From Branchiostoma belcheri (Eukaryota; Chordata; Leptocardii; Amphioxiformes; Branchiostomatidae), in assembly GCF_001625305.1 (NCBI RefSeq), contig NW_017802747.1:581172-645171 (forward strand): a DNA stretch of 64,000 nt, given 5' to 3'. Numbering within the stretch: the first letter of the stretch is position 1; the number at the start of each line of letters is the position of its first letter. The notes beneath the pieces were generated by a model that did no database searches, was not told the origin of the DNA, and worked only from the letters and a program-made list of their open reading frames with translations. Both the position numbers and the translations under genes were made by a program. This document shows positions 23,655 through 35,400 of this stretch, one piece after another.

Positions 23655-26240
23655 TCAGTACCTCACATTATCGTAGTAGGGTCGCCAAGGAGCACTTGGG
23701 TAACCCTGGAACCGTTGTGGGTGAAACCATGGCGGAGGTCCGTTCAACATCTCGGGGAAACAGTTCGGGTTCGTGTCATCGTAGCCGTTGAAAGGCGGGG
23801 TCGGGCCGTGGAACGGGTAGAATGGACGCGGGATGAACGGTGCTGGTTCACGTTGCCATCCAGGGGGCTGCATGTTGATTGGACTCCACGTCTGGGCTGC
23901 TCCTTCTGGTAGGTGCAGGGGTAGTTTGGCGTCTCTGCTACTTCCTTGGTGCTCCCTCGGTGTGTTTTGTCTAGGGGCAAAGTTTTGGCCACCAAAGCGA
24001 GGGCCCCTGTTTGCAGGCGTATAACGCTCCTGCCGTGAGGTTTGGCTTTGCCATACTGTGCCTGGAGCTTGGTTGATATTTCTGTTCCTAGCGCTTTGTT
24101 GCGAAGGCACTAGTTGTCTTGCTGTGGGGTTGCCTGGAGTGCGGTTGTCCTGCTTAATTTTGGGTTGGGTTGAGGTTGGGTTCCTCTTTCCCCTTGTGTA
24201 GATTCCCAGGCCGACGGTGGGGTGGATAGCCGTCTTCCAGTTCGCGGCTAACACTTTTATCCCTCCCTTATTCAGGTGAAACCCGTCATGCCTGTACAGT
24301 GACAACTTTACACTCCCTCCGTCCTCAAGGTTGTTGTTATTCGCCACGCTGATGTAGGACGTCTCTTGGTCTAGGATGTGAAGGAATGAGTTCACATCAC
24401 GGGTGACTTCCATCAGGTGTTGGTCATTTCTTGGTGGAACTGAGGACATGACAATGGCGGCATTTGGGTATAGGTCATGTGTTGCCATTACCAATTGTCT
24501 GAGGTTCTCAGTGACTCCATTTGCAGCCCTCTCCTGTTTAATGTCGTTAGTTCCCACGTGGTACAATATACACTTTGGGTCAGTGTAGGTAGTACTTTTA
24601 ATCAGTTGCGTGGCTTGGGGAATGGTCATCGCGGAGAGCTTTTGGACTCTATTCTCTGGGTAGAGCATGCTTGGGATGATACCCCTGGTGTTAGAGTCGC
24701 CTATGATGATTATTTCTGCCCGTGTTTGACTTTCGTCGTGCACCTGGTTAGATCCTGGTCCTCTCTGTGTTTGGCTGTTGTTTTGTTGTTTGTTTGAATC
24801 ATTACCATTCTGGGGTAGATCATGTGAAGAGGACTCATTTTCTGCCAGGAGATTGAATCTGTTGCTTGTCGGAACGTTTGGCTTCACGACATTGTCCGGC
24901 GTGTCTTTCTCGGCGGGAACATGAGAAGATTCTGGTTGGGCATTGGTCAGAGGTGTTGTATCAGCTTCACTTCTCACGTCTTTTCTTTTCCAAGGCCGTA
25001 ATCCTGTTACGCAGGTTTTTGTTTTCTGCCTCTAGGGATTTTATGCGGTTTTTTAACACTTCGATGTCATTCTCTTTTGCCTTTTCTCGTCGGGTGCTTC
25101 CTTTGTTTTAGACAACGCGGCTTCAAGGTAAGAAAGACGCATCGACAAAGCGTCGAACTTGTTGTTCTCGTTTGCGATCCTGCTGGTTAAGATGGCCTCA
25201 ATCTTATCCACACTGCATTGAAGGGACTGTAGTTTGTCATTGTCGTCATTGTTATTATTACCATCGGCTTTCGCTGAGGCAGATTCTTTGACAGTCTGCT
25301 TTGGAATAGTTTCTTCAAGCGAGTCTTGGCATGGTGATACTGGTTTAGCGAAAGTGGCAAGTGTACAATCATTGCAAACAAATTCACTTTCCTCGTCTTT
25401 GATGAGTTCGTGAAGGAGGAACGCGTGAACATTCGTGCAAGAATAGTGGAGCCACTTTTGACATGAGTTGCATTGTATCACACCTTCATCTTCAGGGCCG
25501 GGACGTTTACACTTGTTACACACGATGTCCTCACATCGTACATCAGGTTCCTCGGTGGCCGTCGAATGTTCGAATGTTCTATGTTCAGGTAACCGGCATG
25601 TTCTATCTTCAGATAACCGGCATGTTCTATCTTCAGGTAACCGGCATGTTCTATCTTCAGGTAACCGGCGATTCTTCAACTCTTTGAATGTATACATGAC
25701 CCAAAGGTAGCAAGCCGATCCTTGTACGAGGATTTTACAAGTGTGATACACATGTAAAGTAACCATACCGACAGGTTCGTTTTGGTCGGAATCATGAAAG
25801 GGCACAGACAATTGGTATCCATTCCTGCCTTTGTTTTCCATGGGCGCGTCATAGTGCGCTTCGATACTCTCAACCCAATGTTTATCCGAACCCAACGGAA
25901 TATGAACTGTTACACTGTTGTCGTTGTACTGTACAAAGTATTCACAGTTTGGTTTGGCCTTTTTGTCTCGTTTCGCAGGCTCCTCAATCACATTTGATTC
26001 GTCATATTTATGACGGCGGTCTTTGTTTGAGAGTACATAGAATGCTTTTCCTACCTCTGAGAACTTTTGGCGTACTGCGGTCAACAGGCGCTTCTCCTTT
26101 GTTTCTCTCGTCGTCTTCTCATAAGTCTTCACTTTTTCCTTGTAAGCTGTGATTACTTCTTCTTCCGCCGCGTCGTTTGTAATACCCAGTAACCTGTACA
26201 GTGCGCCAGGTGGGCTTGTGGCGCGATCGTCGGTCGTCAT
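23655..26240 (-). pseudogene. LINE ORF1: J-domain-like, PHD finger, coiled coil, SGNH esterase (two compensating frameshifts)
   Basis: ATG at 26240. Residues ~10-80 resemble a DnaJ J domain (LYRLLGI...EEEVITAYK, later [10 protein letters not shown]) but lack the HPD motif. A segment unknown to me follows, then four copies of RLPEDRTC, then a PHD finger (CNKCKRPG...[12 protein letters not shown]...CNDC). The frame stops at 25053-25055. The adjoining frame carries a leucine-rich coiled coil (25052-24980), and the original frame resumes with an SGNH hydrolase domain (IIIGDSNTRG, HVGTNDI) ending at 23655. The two halves share a frame, so a pair of compensating indels in A-rich runs explains the break. 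The C terminus is Pro/Gln-rich. It probably served RNA binding and LINE RNP assembly. Confidence 0.82.
25574..25669 (-). repeat. Four 24-bp tandem repeats inside LINE ORF1
   Basis: Four units of 24 bp encode [12 protein letters not shown] octapeptides between the middle domain and the PHD finger. One unit has Ser for Pro and one has His for Asp. The 24-bp period keeps the frame. Confidence 0.9.
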
Positions 26241-26448
26241 TTGTCCACTTGGGTAGGCTTGGGTATCAGTTCTCCTTTTCGGCGGTCTTGTTGTACGGAA
26301 GAAGACGAATTTTTATACGAAAACGAAGACGAAGTTTTTCACCTATTGATAAACACACTTTTATGCAGCACGTTTATCGAAAAGCAGGAATTCACAAAAT
26401 TCAAGCAGAGCGATGTGACAGAGACGTCCGTCTCGCCGCCATCTTGGA

Positions 26449-27479
26449 ATCGAATAATATCATAATATTTTATGATAATAATTTAATAATATCATAACCA
26501 TAATATCGAACAATTAAACTGACATAAAGACTTTAGATCCTGCATTATTATTGGTCAGCCGCGCCAGCCAATGATTCATTCCCTCCCCACCTGTCTTCCG
26601 TGTGAATGTTAACAGCCGATCGTTTTGCCTTTTGATGGCTGCCTGATTGGCTGGTGACAAGTGAATAGCTCTAACTCATTGGGGAGGACGGTATGCTATA
26701 ATGTATAAGGTGGTTGCCTGACATATATTCAAGTTATACATAATGTATGAATATCATATTATTATATATTTTAATATACTATTTAATATTACTAATATAA
26801 TATTTCTCTCAGTTCATGATTATTAAGCAGGAATTTACATCTTTAAATATTTTGTTTAAAACGGATGCTACATAAATGTACAATAACAAAATGAATACTA
26901 AGAAAACTTAAAAATACCTATGAACAAGCAAAAAAAAACAACCTGGTAGAAGTAAACTGCCAGGTGATAGTGCTGTTACAATGAGGAACCATGCGAGAGA
27001 CAGTCCCACACAAGTTGACAGTTTCATTGTCTGTCAACAGAACGATCAATAATTATAATTAGTGTCCTGTGCGCGACGGTTACTATTAGCTAGAAGAGCT
27101 ATATCATGGAATGACTGTATAATTAGTACAAAAATAGATGTTGTCATGTAGACAATTCCATTTTCTTTTTTTCCTGTACAATATCATATGTTCCCATTAC
27201 AATACTAACATGACTATTTTAGCTGACATATCTACATTGATATCATAGAAATGGTATACCTCAGGGAATAATCATCGAAGTTGAAACAATACAGTCATAC
27301 ATTAACTGACATTAAAATTATTATTAGCCCAACGGGAAACTCAGTGACATAAAATAAATTAGATATCAAGGCAAAATTTTCGAAAGTAAAATAAGTTTGA
27401 TGTAAACTTGTATTGCAGATAGCAAACTGCTTTTTATGAAGGCAAAAATTTACTGAACAACTAGAATTCCGAGACATCA
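26449..27479. other. AT-rich spacer
   Basis: A short palindromic AT tract (AATATCATAATATTTTATGATAATAATTT) lies at the LINE 5' junction (26450-26480). No gene was recognised. Confidence 0.4.
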
Positions 27480-28407
27480 TACCTCCATGAAATATGATCT
27501 TGATATGTAAATGTATATTTCTTCTTTAATTTTTCAAATGACCTCTGCATTAACATAATATATGCATCGTGATGTATGTTAACTTTTGATTAACTTACAG
27601 ATGTCCCAAGTATGACATTCTCATCATTCACCATTACGAAATCATAGAATTTTCACATTAATTATGCAAATTAGGTCATCATTTGCATAATTAGTATCTG
27701 TTGAAGTTCCGCCTGCCATAGGTTACATAGTATAATGTAAAACACTGTAATTATAGAATTTCCTCATTAATTACGCAAATAAAGTCCTCATTTGCATAAC
27801 TTACATTTAATTATGTACATCTCTCTCTTAGCTACCTACACACCAAAAATAATGATTTCTGGTGTCAAATTTCATGACCCTAGCATGTCCAGATCGCGAG
27901 ATAATGTAAAACACTGTAATTATAGAATTCCCTCATTAATTTTGCAAATACAGTCCTCATTTGCATAATTTGCATTTAATTATGTACATCTCTCTCTCAG
28001 CTACCTACACACCAAAAATAATGAAAATATGTTGTTCCTGTCTGGACTTATTGGCTTTTAAACATTTCCCTAGAAAGTGCCCTGCAGTTCCAGAACAAGC
28101 CGCTAGGGGGCCCAAACTCATATGACTTCTTTCCAAGCACGAGAGCTACCTTCCATCAAAATTTCATGACCCTAGCATGTCCAGATCGTGAGGTATCAAA
28201 ACCGGAAGTTGCGCTGCAGTACCAAGGGAAGCCACTAGGGGGACCAAAATCTCATCATTTCCAGTTTTTGTCACACCCTACCAACACACCAAGTATGAAA
28301 CCCATCCATCCAGGCGTTCTTGAGTTATCTTGTTGACCAACAGACAGACGGACGGACAGATAAACGCAACTGAAAATATAACCTCCATGACACATTTCAT
28401 GGAGGTA
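27480..28407. mobile_element. Non-autonomous repeat element with short inverted ends, copy A
   Basis: It starts TACCTCCATGAAAT (27480) and ends ATTTCATGGAGGTA (28407), exact inverted repeats of 14 bp. It has no coding capacity. Inside are repeated CATTAATTATGCAAAT / ATTTGCATAATT motifs and a direct duplication of about 170 bp (27730-27850 against 27900-28025). The 3' end also folds on itself (ACCTCCATGA...TTTCATGGAGGT). Copy B at 30051 has the same organisation. Confidence 0.75.
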
Positions 28408-28479
28408 ATAAATGTATGGATTCCTTATTGTGGCAATTCTTTTTTTGCAATCTGTGTGGCATTTAATTTTAATACTTAC

Positions 28480-28686
28480 CGCAGACGAAGCAGTACTCCC
28501 ATCTTGTTTTTGGGTCCACGGTGTAGCACCATGCAGGGGCAGCGATCAGCATCAGGAGTCCGGCAAAAGTTCTTCGTAAGTCCAGCTTGAGGTAGCCTGT
28601 ACGGGGTGTTGTAAAGGCTGTGGTGTGGTTTTTGGCTCGCCCACATCTGGCAGGTTTTACCAGTAAGCGTCGTGTTGACTGTTCCC
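28480..28686 (-). pseudogene. Orphan kringle-domain exon with a frameshift
   Basis: On the minus strand the frame from about 28685 reads GTVNTTLTGKTCQMW, then LTKNFCRTPDADRCP. After a +1 shift near 28525-28530 it reads AWCYTVDPKTRWEYC. Together these match the kringle consensus (GKTCQxW, FCRNPD, PWCYTxDPxxRWEYC). A strong donor (G|GTAAGT) follows at 28479, and an acceptor-like AACAG precedes at about 28687. No partner exons were found nearby. It is either a pseudogenised copy or an exon of a larger gene with a base error. The open frame that seems to start a signal peptide here is an effect of the shift. Confidence 0.75.
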
Positions 28687-28699
28687 CTGTTTTCATTTT

Positions 28700-30050
28700 T
28701 GTAAGGGGCAGAATGAAGATATGGTGATAATGTTAAGGTTTGGCCATATTCTAACGAAAATTCTATGTTTAACGTATACCATATTAATACGCCGTTTGCA
28801 TCAATATTTCTGTAGTCCTTTATTGCATTGTATCGTTCTCGGCTACCGTATGAATAAAAACTATATTAGAAACCACTGAAACTAATTTTTACAACATTCA
28901 TTTCACAAAAATTATATAATAGTATTATACTAGTTTTCTGACAGGAAAATTCTGTTCAATTTTTTACCTGCCACTTAAATAATGTAGTTTTTTTAATTTG
29001 TTAATCACATTTACTTGCCGACAAAAACGAAATATTGAATATCACATAATGATGTATACTTTATTATCAATGCCAATGTGAGCATTGATTGGAATTTAAA
29101 AAAAAACTGGGCCAGGTATAACCAGGTTTTCTGGTGATGTTTACATTAGATATCATGTTACGTACATGTAGGCTATAATCACGCTCGTCCCCAGCGCCCG
29201 TGGAGAAGCCATAGGTTATAGATCGTGGCTTATCCCAGGCAATGGAAAATAAACTTTCTTTAATGCAAATCTGTTGTTTTTGTTTTCTTTGCGCTATCTA
29301 AAGGGTTATGATAACCTACTCTACTCTGGCGGTATTGTCGTGCGCGCTCGCTAGTACGTAACGTTACACGGCGGCCATCTGAATACATGTACACTGCATT
29401 CTTTCTACTATCGGGACCTAAAACAAGACGCAAGATTCCTATTTTGGGGTATAAAATGCTGTCACAATGGTAATATATACCAAATGAAACGGACCTTTAC
29501 AAAGTACCTCATTTGGTGACGCTATGAGGGTGTACCGTTATCCCTCTACATTTGCCCAGAAGGGAGTTAGTCGTGGAAGGAACTTAGCCACGGAGGGAGT
29601 TTTGGCAACTTAATGCACTGCGCTACTCGTATGTATATGACAATATGAATGTGAATTCATTGTGAAGCCATCTTATTTTAGTGCTGTATTTATCGAAAAC
29701 CACAAAGACTAAACTATGTTATAGCACTCAGTTTAAATTGCTTCTGAATCGCTTTCAACCATCGAATCTACCAAACACCGTGGCACGCGCCGGCAAAAAT
29801 TTCCTATAGTAGGCAAGTCAAAGATGCAGATACAACTTTAGCTCAAATTTCGTAGAAAGTTCCCAAAAAACGTTATCTTATTTCCTGTTTACAGCTTCTT
29901 TGTACATGCAGGTCTGGAATCTTCTGTGATCCAGTAGGAAAATACATGCACAGAATCTGTGACAAATTCATAAAAAGTACGGATATATTTGAAGGAAGAA
30001 TGGTTACTTGGTTTTTAAAGGTACATGTAAACTAGAGTTCCACGATCTCA
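28700..30050. other. Unassigned AT-rich spacer
   Basis: No recognisable exon. A GC-richer patch at 29330-29400 includes CGGCGGCCATCT, a YY1-like motif, but no adjoining coding sequence was found. Confidence 0.35.
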
Positions 30051-30923
30051 TACCTTCGCCAAATGATGTTAGCTTTTATGATTAAGAAATTATATATTAA
30101 TCCCCCTAATTATGCAAATAGGATCATCAATTGCATGAATTATATCTGTTGATCTTTTCTCCACCAAAAGACAGTCTTATCTTAACAAAGAATGCCATGA
30201 CATTTTCTCATAAATTATGCAAATGAGGTCCTTATTTGAATAAGTTATGTTTAATTATGTTCACCTTAACTTAACTTTCAAACACCCCAAGTATAAAATT
30301 CCAGGCAGTTACCACTATGCAATTATAATATTTTCTCATTAATTATGCAAATTAAGTCTTCATTTGCATAATTGATATCTGCCTGTGTTTCTCTCATTCT
30401 TAATAACATATGTCACAAGCTTGAACTTCCTAGTATGGAATGCAGCTGATAAATAGAATTTCCTCATTAATTATGCAAATTACATCCATATTTCCATAAT
30501 TGTAATATCATTATGTCAAGCATCACTCAAGCTACCTACATACCAAAAATCACGATGATCCATCAATCGGTTCTTGAGTTATCCCCCTTTAAACATTTGT
30601 CCATTAAACCCCCCCTGCAGTTCTAGAGCAAGCAACTAGGGGGCTCAAACTTATGTGACTTAATCCCCAGCACAAGAGCTATCTACCATTTAAATTTCGT
30701 CACCCTAGCATGTCTGGATCATGAGATATCAAAACCGGAAGTTCTGCTGCAGTACCATGACAAGCCGCCAGGGGGCCCAAAATCTAATCATTTTGAGGTC
30801 TCATCAAGCCCTACCCACCTACCAAGTATCAAGACAATCCATCAAGACCTACTCAAGTTATCGTGTTTACAGACAGACACACACACGAACGCCCCTGAAA
30901 ACATAACCTTCTTGGCGAAGGTA
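30051..30923. mobile_element. Non-autonomous repeat element with short inverted ends, copy B
   Basis: Ends TACCTTCGCCAA and TTGGCGAAGGTA are inverted repeats. The body shares with copy A the repeated TTATGCAAAT blocks and a conserved 3' half (CCTAGCATGTC.GATC, AAAACCGGAAGTT, GCCGC.AGGGGGCCCAAA, ACAGACAGAC). The ends differ from copy A but remain complementary within each copy, pointing to compensatory or paired-end evolution. Confidence 0.75.
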
Positions 30924-32374
30924 ATAACACCAGAACAGATGTTTGATCCTTTGAGCATTCTTTCCCCCTGACGTGACACCTTAGCTAGAGTGTAGCCTAA
31001 AGCACCGTCAACAGAACCTGTTCTACTGTTTAACTGTGATGGCACGCACATTCTATTAGCTTTGACAGCAAGATAAGGCATGTTATATTCAATATATAAC
31101 TAGCAAACATTCGTGCTGAACGCACAAAAACACGGGGTAACGTAGCAATATATCAATAGCCATATGAGGGAGGAAATAAGTAATAACATACACTGTGGTT
31201 ACTTAGTAGTACCGTTACAGTGGCAAAAAATTAATCCTTCCTCTTGGACATTATATTTATGTATTTTAAGGCGAAACTGCGTAGCTCATCGAGGCTGTTT
31301 ATAATGATAATTGTAAGAATTCTCTAAGCAATGATGTATTGATAGCATGAAAATACGGGAACATTCTACTTGCTGTCACCAGCCCCTGCCATTTCCGTGT
31401 CCCCGATAGGGATCAGCGGTTTTGTTATTGGCAGCCGTTCTTAAAGATGGCTATCAACTAACTTATAAGAACAGTAACAACAGACTGTTCCAAACTTGAC
31501 TGAGATTCCAAACTTGCGGGAAGTATATTTTGATAACGTTCACAACAATTGCTGGCAATTCCATACATCTCATTAACAGTACTGTTACCAGTTTAGCTAC
31601 TAAAAAGACGCCTGGTACAAATAATGCAGTATAGCCCCCCTTCCTGTAAGTAGTGTGGTATAGCCCGCTAGCAAAGTGCTGCTTAACTCCTGTTGTCACC
31701 AGATGGTGACAATACCACTTAGAACACGGGGGGGGGTCGGATTATTTTACTACATTACTTGAAAATGCTGCGAAAATGCCCCAATTAATCATGTTTCTTT
31801 GAAAACTCAGTAACTAACTGTGAGACCATGAGTTGTAGGTGCGAAAAGATAAAAACGCAACTTAAGAATTCTATCAGGACCCGCTATCTCTTATTTTTAA
31901 AAAAGCCGTAAAACCCGACGGAGTTTAAAGGTAAGAAATGTAAGAAGAGGGAAAAATAATTGCAAGAAAGGTTCATCACAGAACGTCAGTGAATGTTAGA
32001 CATCCAGGAAATAATATACGCAAAACAAAGGTCAGACGTTTTAGGTAGCATACACTACCTTTCGTCAGTACTAGTGGATGCTACCTGATACGCCTGACCG
32101 TTTCTAAAATCATCTCCAGTTGCTTGAGTAGAATCTGCGTTGAGCAAGACAGACTTACTGTCGGCGAGTGGACTGTAAACATGACCCTGGTAGGTCAACA
32201 ATGAGAAAAACGCTACTTAGCATTCAGCTATGCTTGAAAGTGCACGGTAACACCAACTGCACCGACTGCAAAATAAACAATAACACCTCTTGTGACGCAG
32301 GAGGAAATAGCTTCGGACAAGTCTCCGCCACACAAGTGTACTAATTTAGGAAATCCCACGTTAAAGACGTTAAT
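30924..32374. other. Upstream region of the lectin-TIR receptor gene
   Basis: Spacer without a recognised exon. It should contain the promoter and 5' UTR of the receptor gene. A short imperfect palindrome, AGGTAGCATACACTACCT..CTAGTGGATGCTACCT, lies at 32043-32090. No reliable TATA box was identified. Confidence 0.35.
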
Positions 32375-32483
32375 ATGGGCACCAAAATTGCCATAGAGAC
32401 TGCGGTACGCCGTACATGTGAGCGCCACTGGCTGCATGCTGTCTTTGTCCTGGTCTGCCTTATATTTCCACCAGTTATAACAG
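32375..32483 (+). CDS. Exon 1 of the lectin-TIR receptor: signal peptide
   Basis: ATG at 32375 with a basic N-terminal part (AVRRTCERH), a hydrophobic core (AVFVLVCLIFPPVI), and a possible cleavage site after VITA. The donor is G|GTGAGT (phase 1). Its final G plus CA of the next exon make Ala. The n-region of about 19 residues is long for a signal peptide, so a later start or signal anchor is possible. Confidence 0.7.
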
Positions 32484-35400
32484 GTGAGTGCGGTTTTTTG
32501 ATTTCTCATGGAAAGTCGCAGTGTGTAGCGCCTCCCTTCCCAGTAAAATGTGCTGTACATCGCATCGCTGAGTATTCAACTTACATCACTATTCCTACCT
32601 ACCCAGCTCGTTAACATTTTACCTAGAAACAACCATAGGTTGCCTTTTGGTAAAGGATTCTAGTCGACTTGTGCTTTTTTGTTTCTATGTCTCTGCCTCT
32701 CCAAGCCTCTCTGAGGCTCTCTCCCTCTCTCTCTTAGGTGTAACTCAAGGTGCCTAAGTCGTATTAGTCGTATTAGTCTTTACGACACAGGACACATTGC
32801 TGACTCAGCTGAAGAACACATGGTCACTACAGGCTGTACATGTTCCTCTATTTTTGGACGGGGGGGGTTCTTTTGAGTTTTTTTTATTTCATCGTCTTAA
32901 TTTTAAACGCTTGGAACGTCATGTTGTCACTGTTGTTGCGAAGTCTAAGCAGACCCTGTTATTCTATCATACACACTTTTAGTTAGGGTTTCATGGAACA
33001 ATCTTGTTGTTTAAATCTTGTTACTCGGCTGCGAGTCGTGGATTATGAACTCTCGCCTGCTAGGAAACTGGATGGCACCTATCTACACCAAGATGCTACG
33101 CGGTTCATACACAACAAACCTTGGTGGAAATAAACAACTCTACGGGACACTCTCATAAATTTCTAAAGAAGTCAAGTGCCGTAGACTACGTCTAGCCGGT
33201 CATATTTCTCGACCTGGTTAACCAGGCGGTAAATTGCTTCTCTGATCTCAAGAAGCCAAAAGGAATAGAGGTCGTCCATACTCTACACTAAAGGAATTCG
33301 AAATTCTACAGTTAGAGACTGGTTTAAGAGGAAAAGAATTGTTAGAAACGATGCGTGACAGAGAATAGTGGAAGATAAACTATGTTAATTATGTAACTTA
33401 TTAAGAATGCGATTATGTATGTGTGTATGTATGTATTCTAACGCGTTCTGTAGCGCGATACCTCCCTAGTAATGTGACTTTTAGCCTAGCAACTCACAGC
33501 CGTGAGTTTAGCACAACAAATCTTTTAGTAGGAATCCACGTCCTACGAGAAATATACACAAGCATATACACAGAATAACGGTGACAAAAATCGGCAAAAA
33601 TAAAACATTTTCTTCACCGGTCCAGCATGGGTCTTACTTAGATACGTCACCTTCAAAGTTCAAACTTTCCTAGCATTTCCTACCGTCTCCGATGAGAGAA
33701 ACTACCGATGAAAACCACACACTTCATCAGTTTATCTAAGCAAGGTACGTAACAGTTTTTTATTAAACGCTTAACAAAAATTGATATTTCTAAACAAATA
33801 CGGCAAACAGATAAAATAGTTAACACTTGAAAAACATCACCTATTGTGCGTTTGGTCCGGCACGCCTGTGCTTAAATCGCCCTTCGCCGCTTCGAGTGTA
33901 GCGTTACTATCCCTCTGTCTACCAATCTTCTGATTGCCTTGATCTCAGTTCACGAGTACAATATGCAACAATTACAAAATGAAGTGTAGTCGTATTCTAA
34001 CAGCAATGTACGAATATGGCCGTACTGTCAATAAAACTTGACATGTAGCTAATGCCTTTATGTGACGTCGGACGCCTTTCAAGTTTTAGCGTACCGTCCC
34101 GCACTGCCATGCCCTAGAGTATTTTAGCCCGAACGCTTGCAACTTGGGTCGTCGTCTTTCCCGCATGAGGCGCACCCTGAGGCGCGCGATATAAATTATC
34201 TTAACCGCCTCCGCCGCAAACTCCCGCTGATTTTCTTAAAATACATGCAAATTTCAAAGCTCTACCTATATCATTACACGCCGATTTTTGGGCGTCAAGG
34301 ATTACAGATTGGGACAATTTTTTTTGTCCGCCATGAGCGGAAAGCATGATTCCGTCAAATTGCTCAAAACAATCTGAAAATGTTACATGTGCAACACAAT
34401 GGCAGACTGATTTGTGCAGCAGCGCTCCTTGTGCGATCCCTAAACCCTTGTTTCCATGGCCCTCCCCCTAAGTGACTTTTTCCATGGCACTCCCCCCTAC
34501 ACACCAGCCCTCCCCCTGGTAAATATCGTACAGTCCCTAAGTAACCGGTTTGTTTTCAAAATGTGACATGTGATACTGGTCTACATGTAGGTGTATTTGC
34601 TATCATAGAGATCAGATACAGTACTACGGCCAAAGACCATTCCCCTGCCTTTGTAACATTTCCGGATGCCTCGTGTAAACCATGGATTGTGTTTAAGGAA
34701 ATAAATACTTAGTCATTTAGTCAATAGTAGTTTTGCACTCTGTGGTACCAAGGAGGCTGAAATGCTTGGCACGCCGTGGCCATTGTGTCGCCTTTCCAAG
34801 TCTTCACGCCCGAGGCACGTCTTTGAAAACATTTCTTGACTCACCTTTTAGGGGAATTTGCATTTGAATAGCATGCTGTCACATGCAACGATGCTTCCAA
34901 AGACTAGGGCCCTGTTCATATGAAGTCAGTGAAGGAACTTTTACATGTGGTTTCCCCCGTGTCCGGTTTCAAGTGGCCCCATCTGACGCTCCAAATCACA
35001 TTGAAAGCGCCTCGATCCCAAACCACTTCTAGAGGTGGTTTCGTATCAGTTTTCCCGCATCGCGATTTGCGTCTGAACGCAATGTGATTTTAATGTGACC
35101 AAGGTGATAATCGTATTCCACACGCATTTTACATTTTTACATAATACTATGTTCCCAATCTCATGATCATCCAGGCCCTGTTTGTATTGATTTCTCATAT
35201 CCTAAACAAAATGTTAAAAGATTACGCAGTCCTGCAGGGTATTGAGTGATGCGGCCGTACACTTGCAGCGCAGAAGTGACTCTCAAACGTAGCCGCTAAG
35301 TGTGCTTGCTATAATAACTTATTATTTTTTAAAGGTTATTGGGATTTTTTATTGCAACATTTATTGACAAAAAATGGCGACAACAAACTCAAGCTTTAGA

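Larger units (their letters stand above)
19743..26448 (-). mobile_element. Nearly full-length CR1/L2-type LINE (non-LTR retrotransposon)
   Basis: Read on the minus strand: a GC-rich 5' end with AAGATGGCGGCGAG (about 26448-26430), a roughly 200-bp 5' UTR, ORF1, a 193-bp spacer, ORF2, a short 3' UTR, and a terminal (AAAT)n microsatellite (19743-19771). An ORF1 with PHD finger plus SGNH esterase and an ORF2 with endonuclease plus RT are known from the CR1/L2 group. No clear target-site duplication was found. Lesions in both ORFs mean this copy is probably not autonomous. Confidence 0.9.

Noticed and set aside
25053..26240. Host DnaJ/PHD chromatin protein
   Set aside because: It is directly followed, in the same strand and frame register, by an SGNH ORF1 portion and a LINE ORF2, and lies inside the element ends.
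19743..26448. Target-site duplication for the LINE
   Set aside because: Flanks are AT-rich and give only chance matches; none was reliable.
28469..28696. Small secreted protein with signal peptide (minus strand)
   Set aside because: The apparent hydrophobic start arises from the wrong frame of a frameshifted kringle exon.
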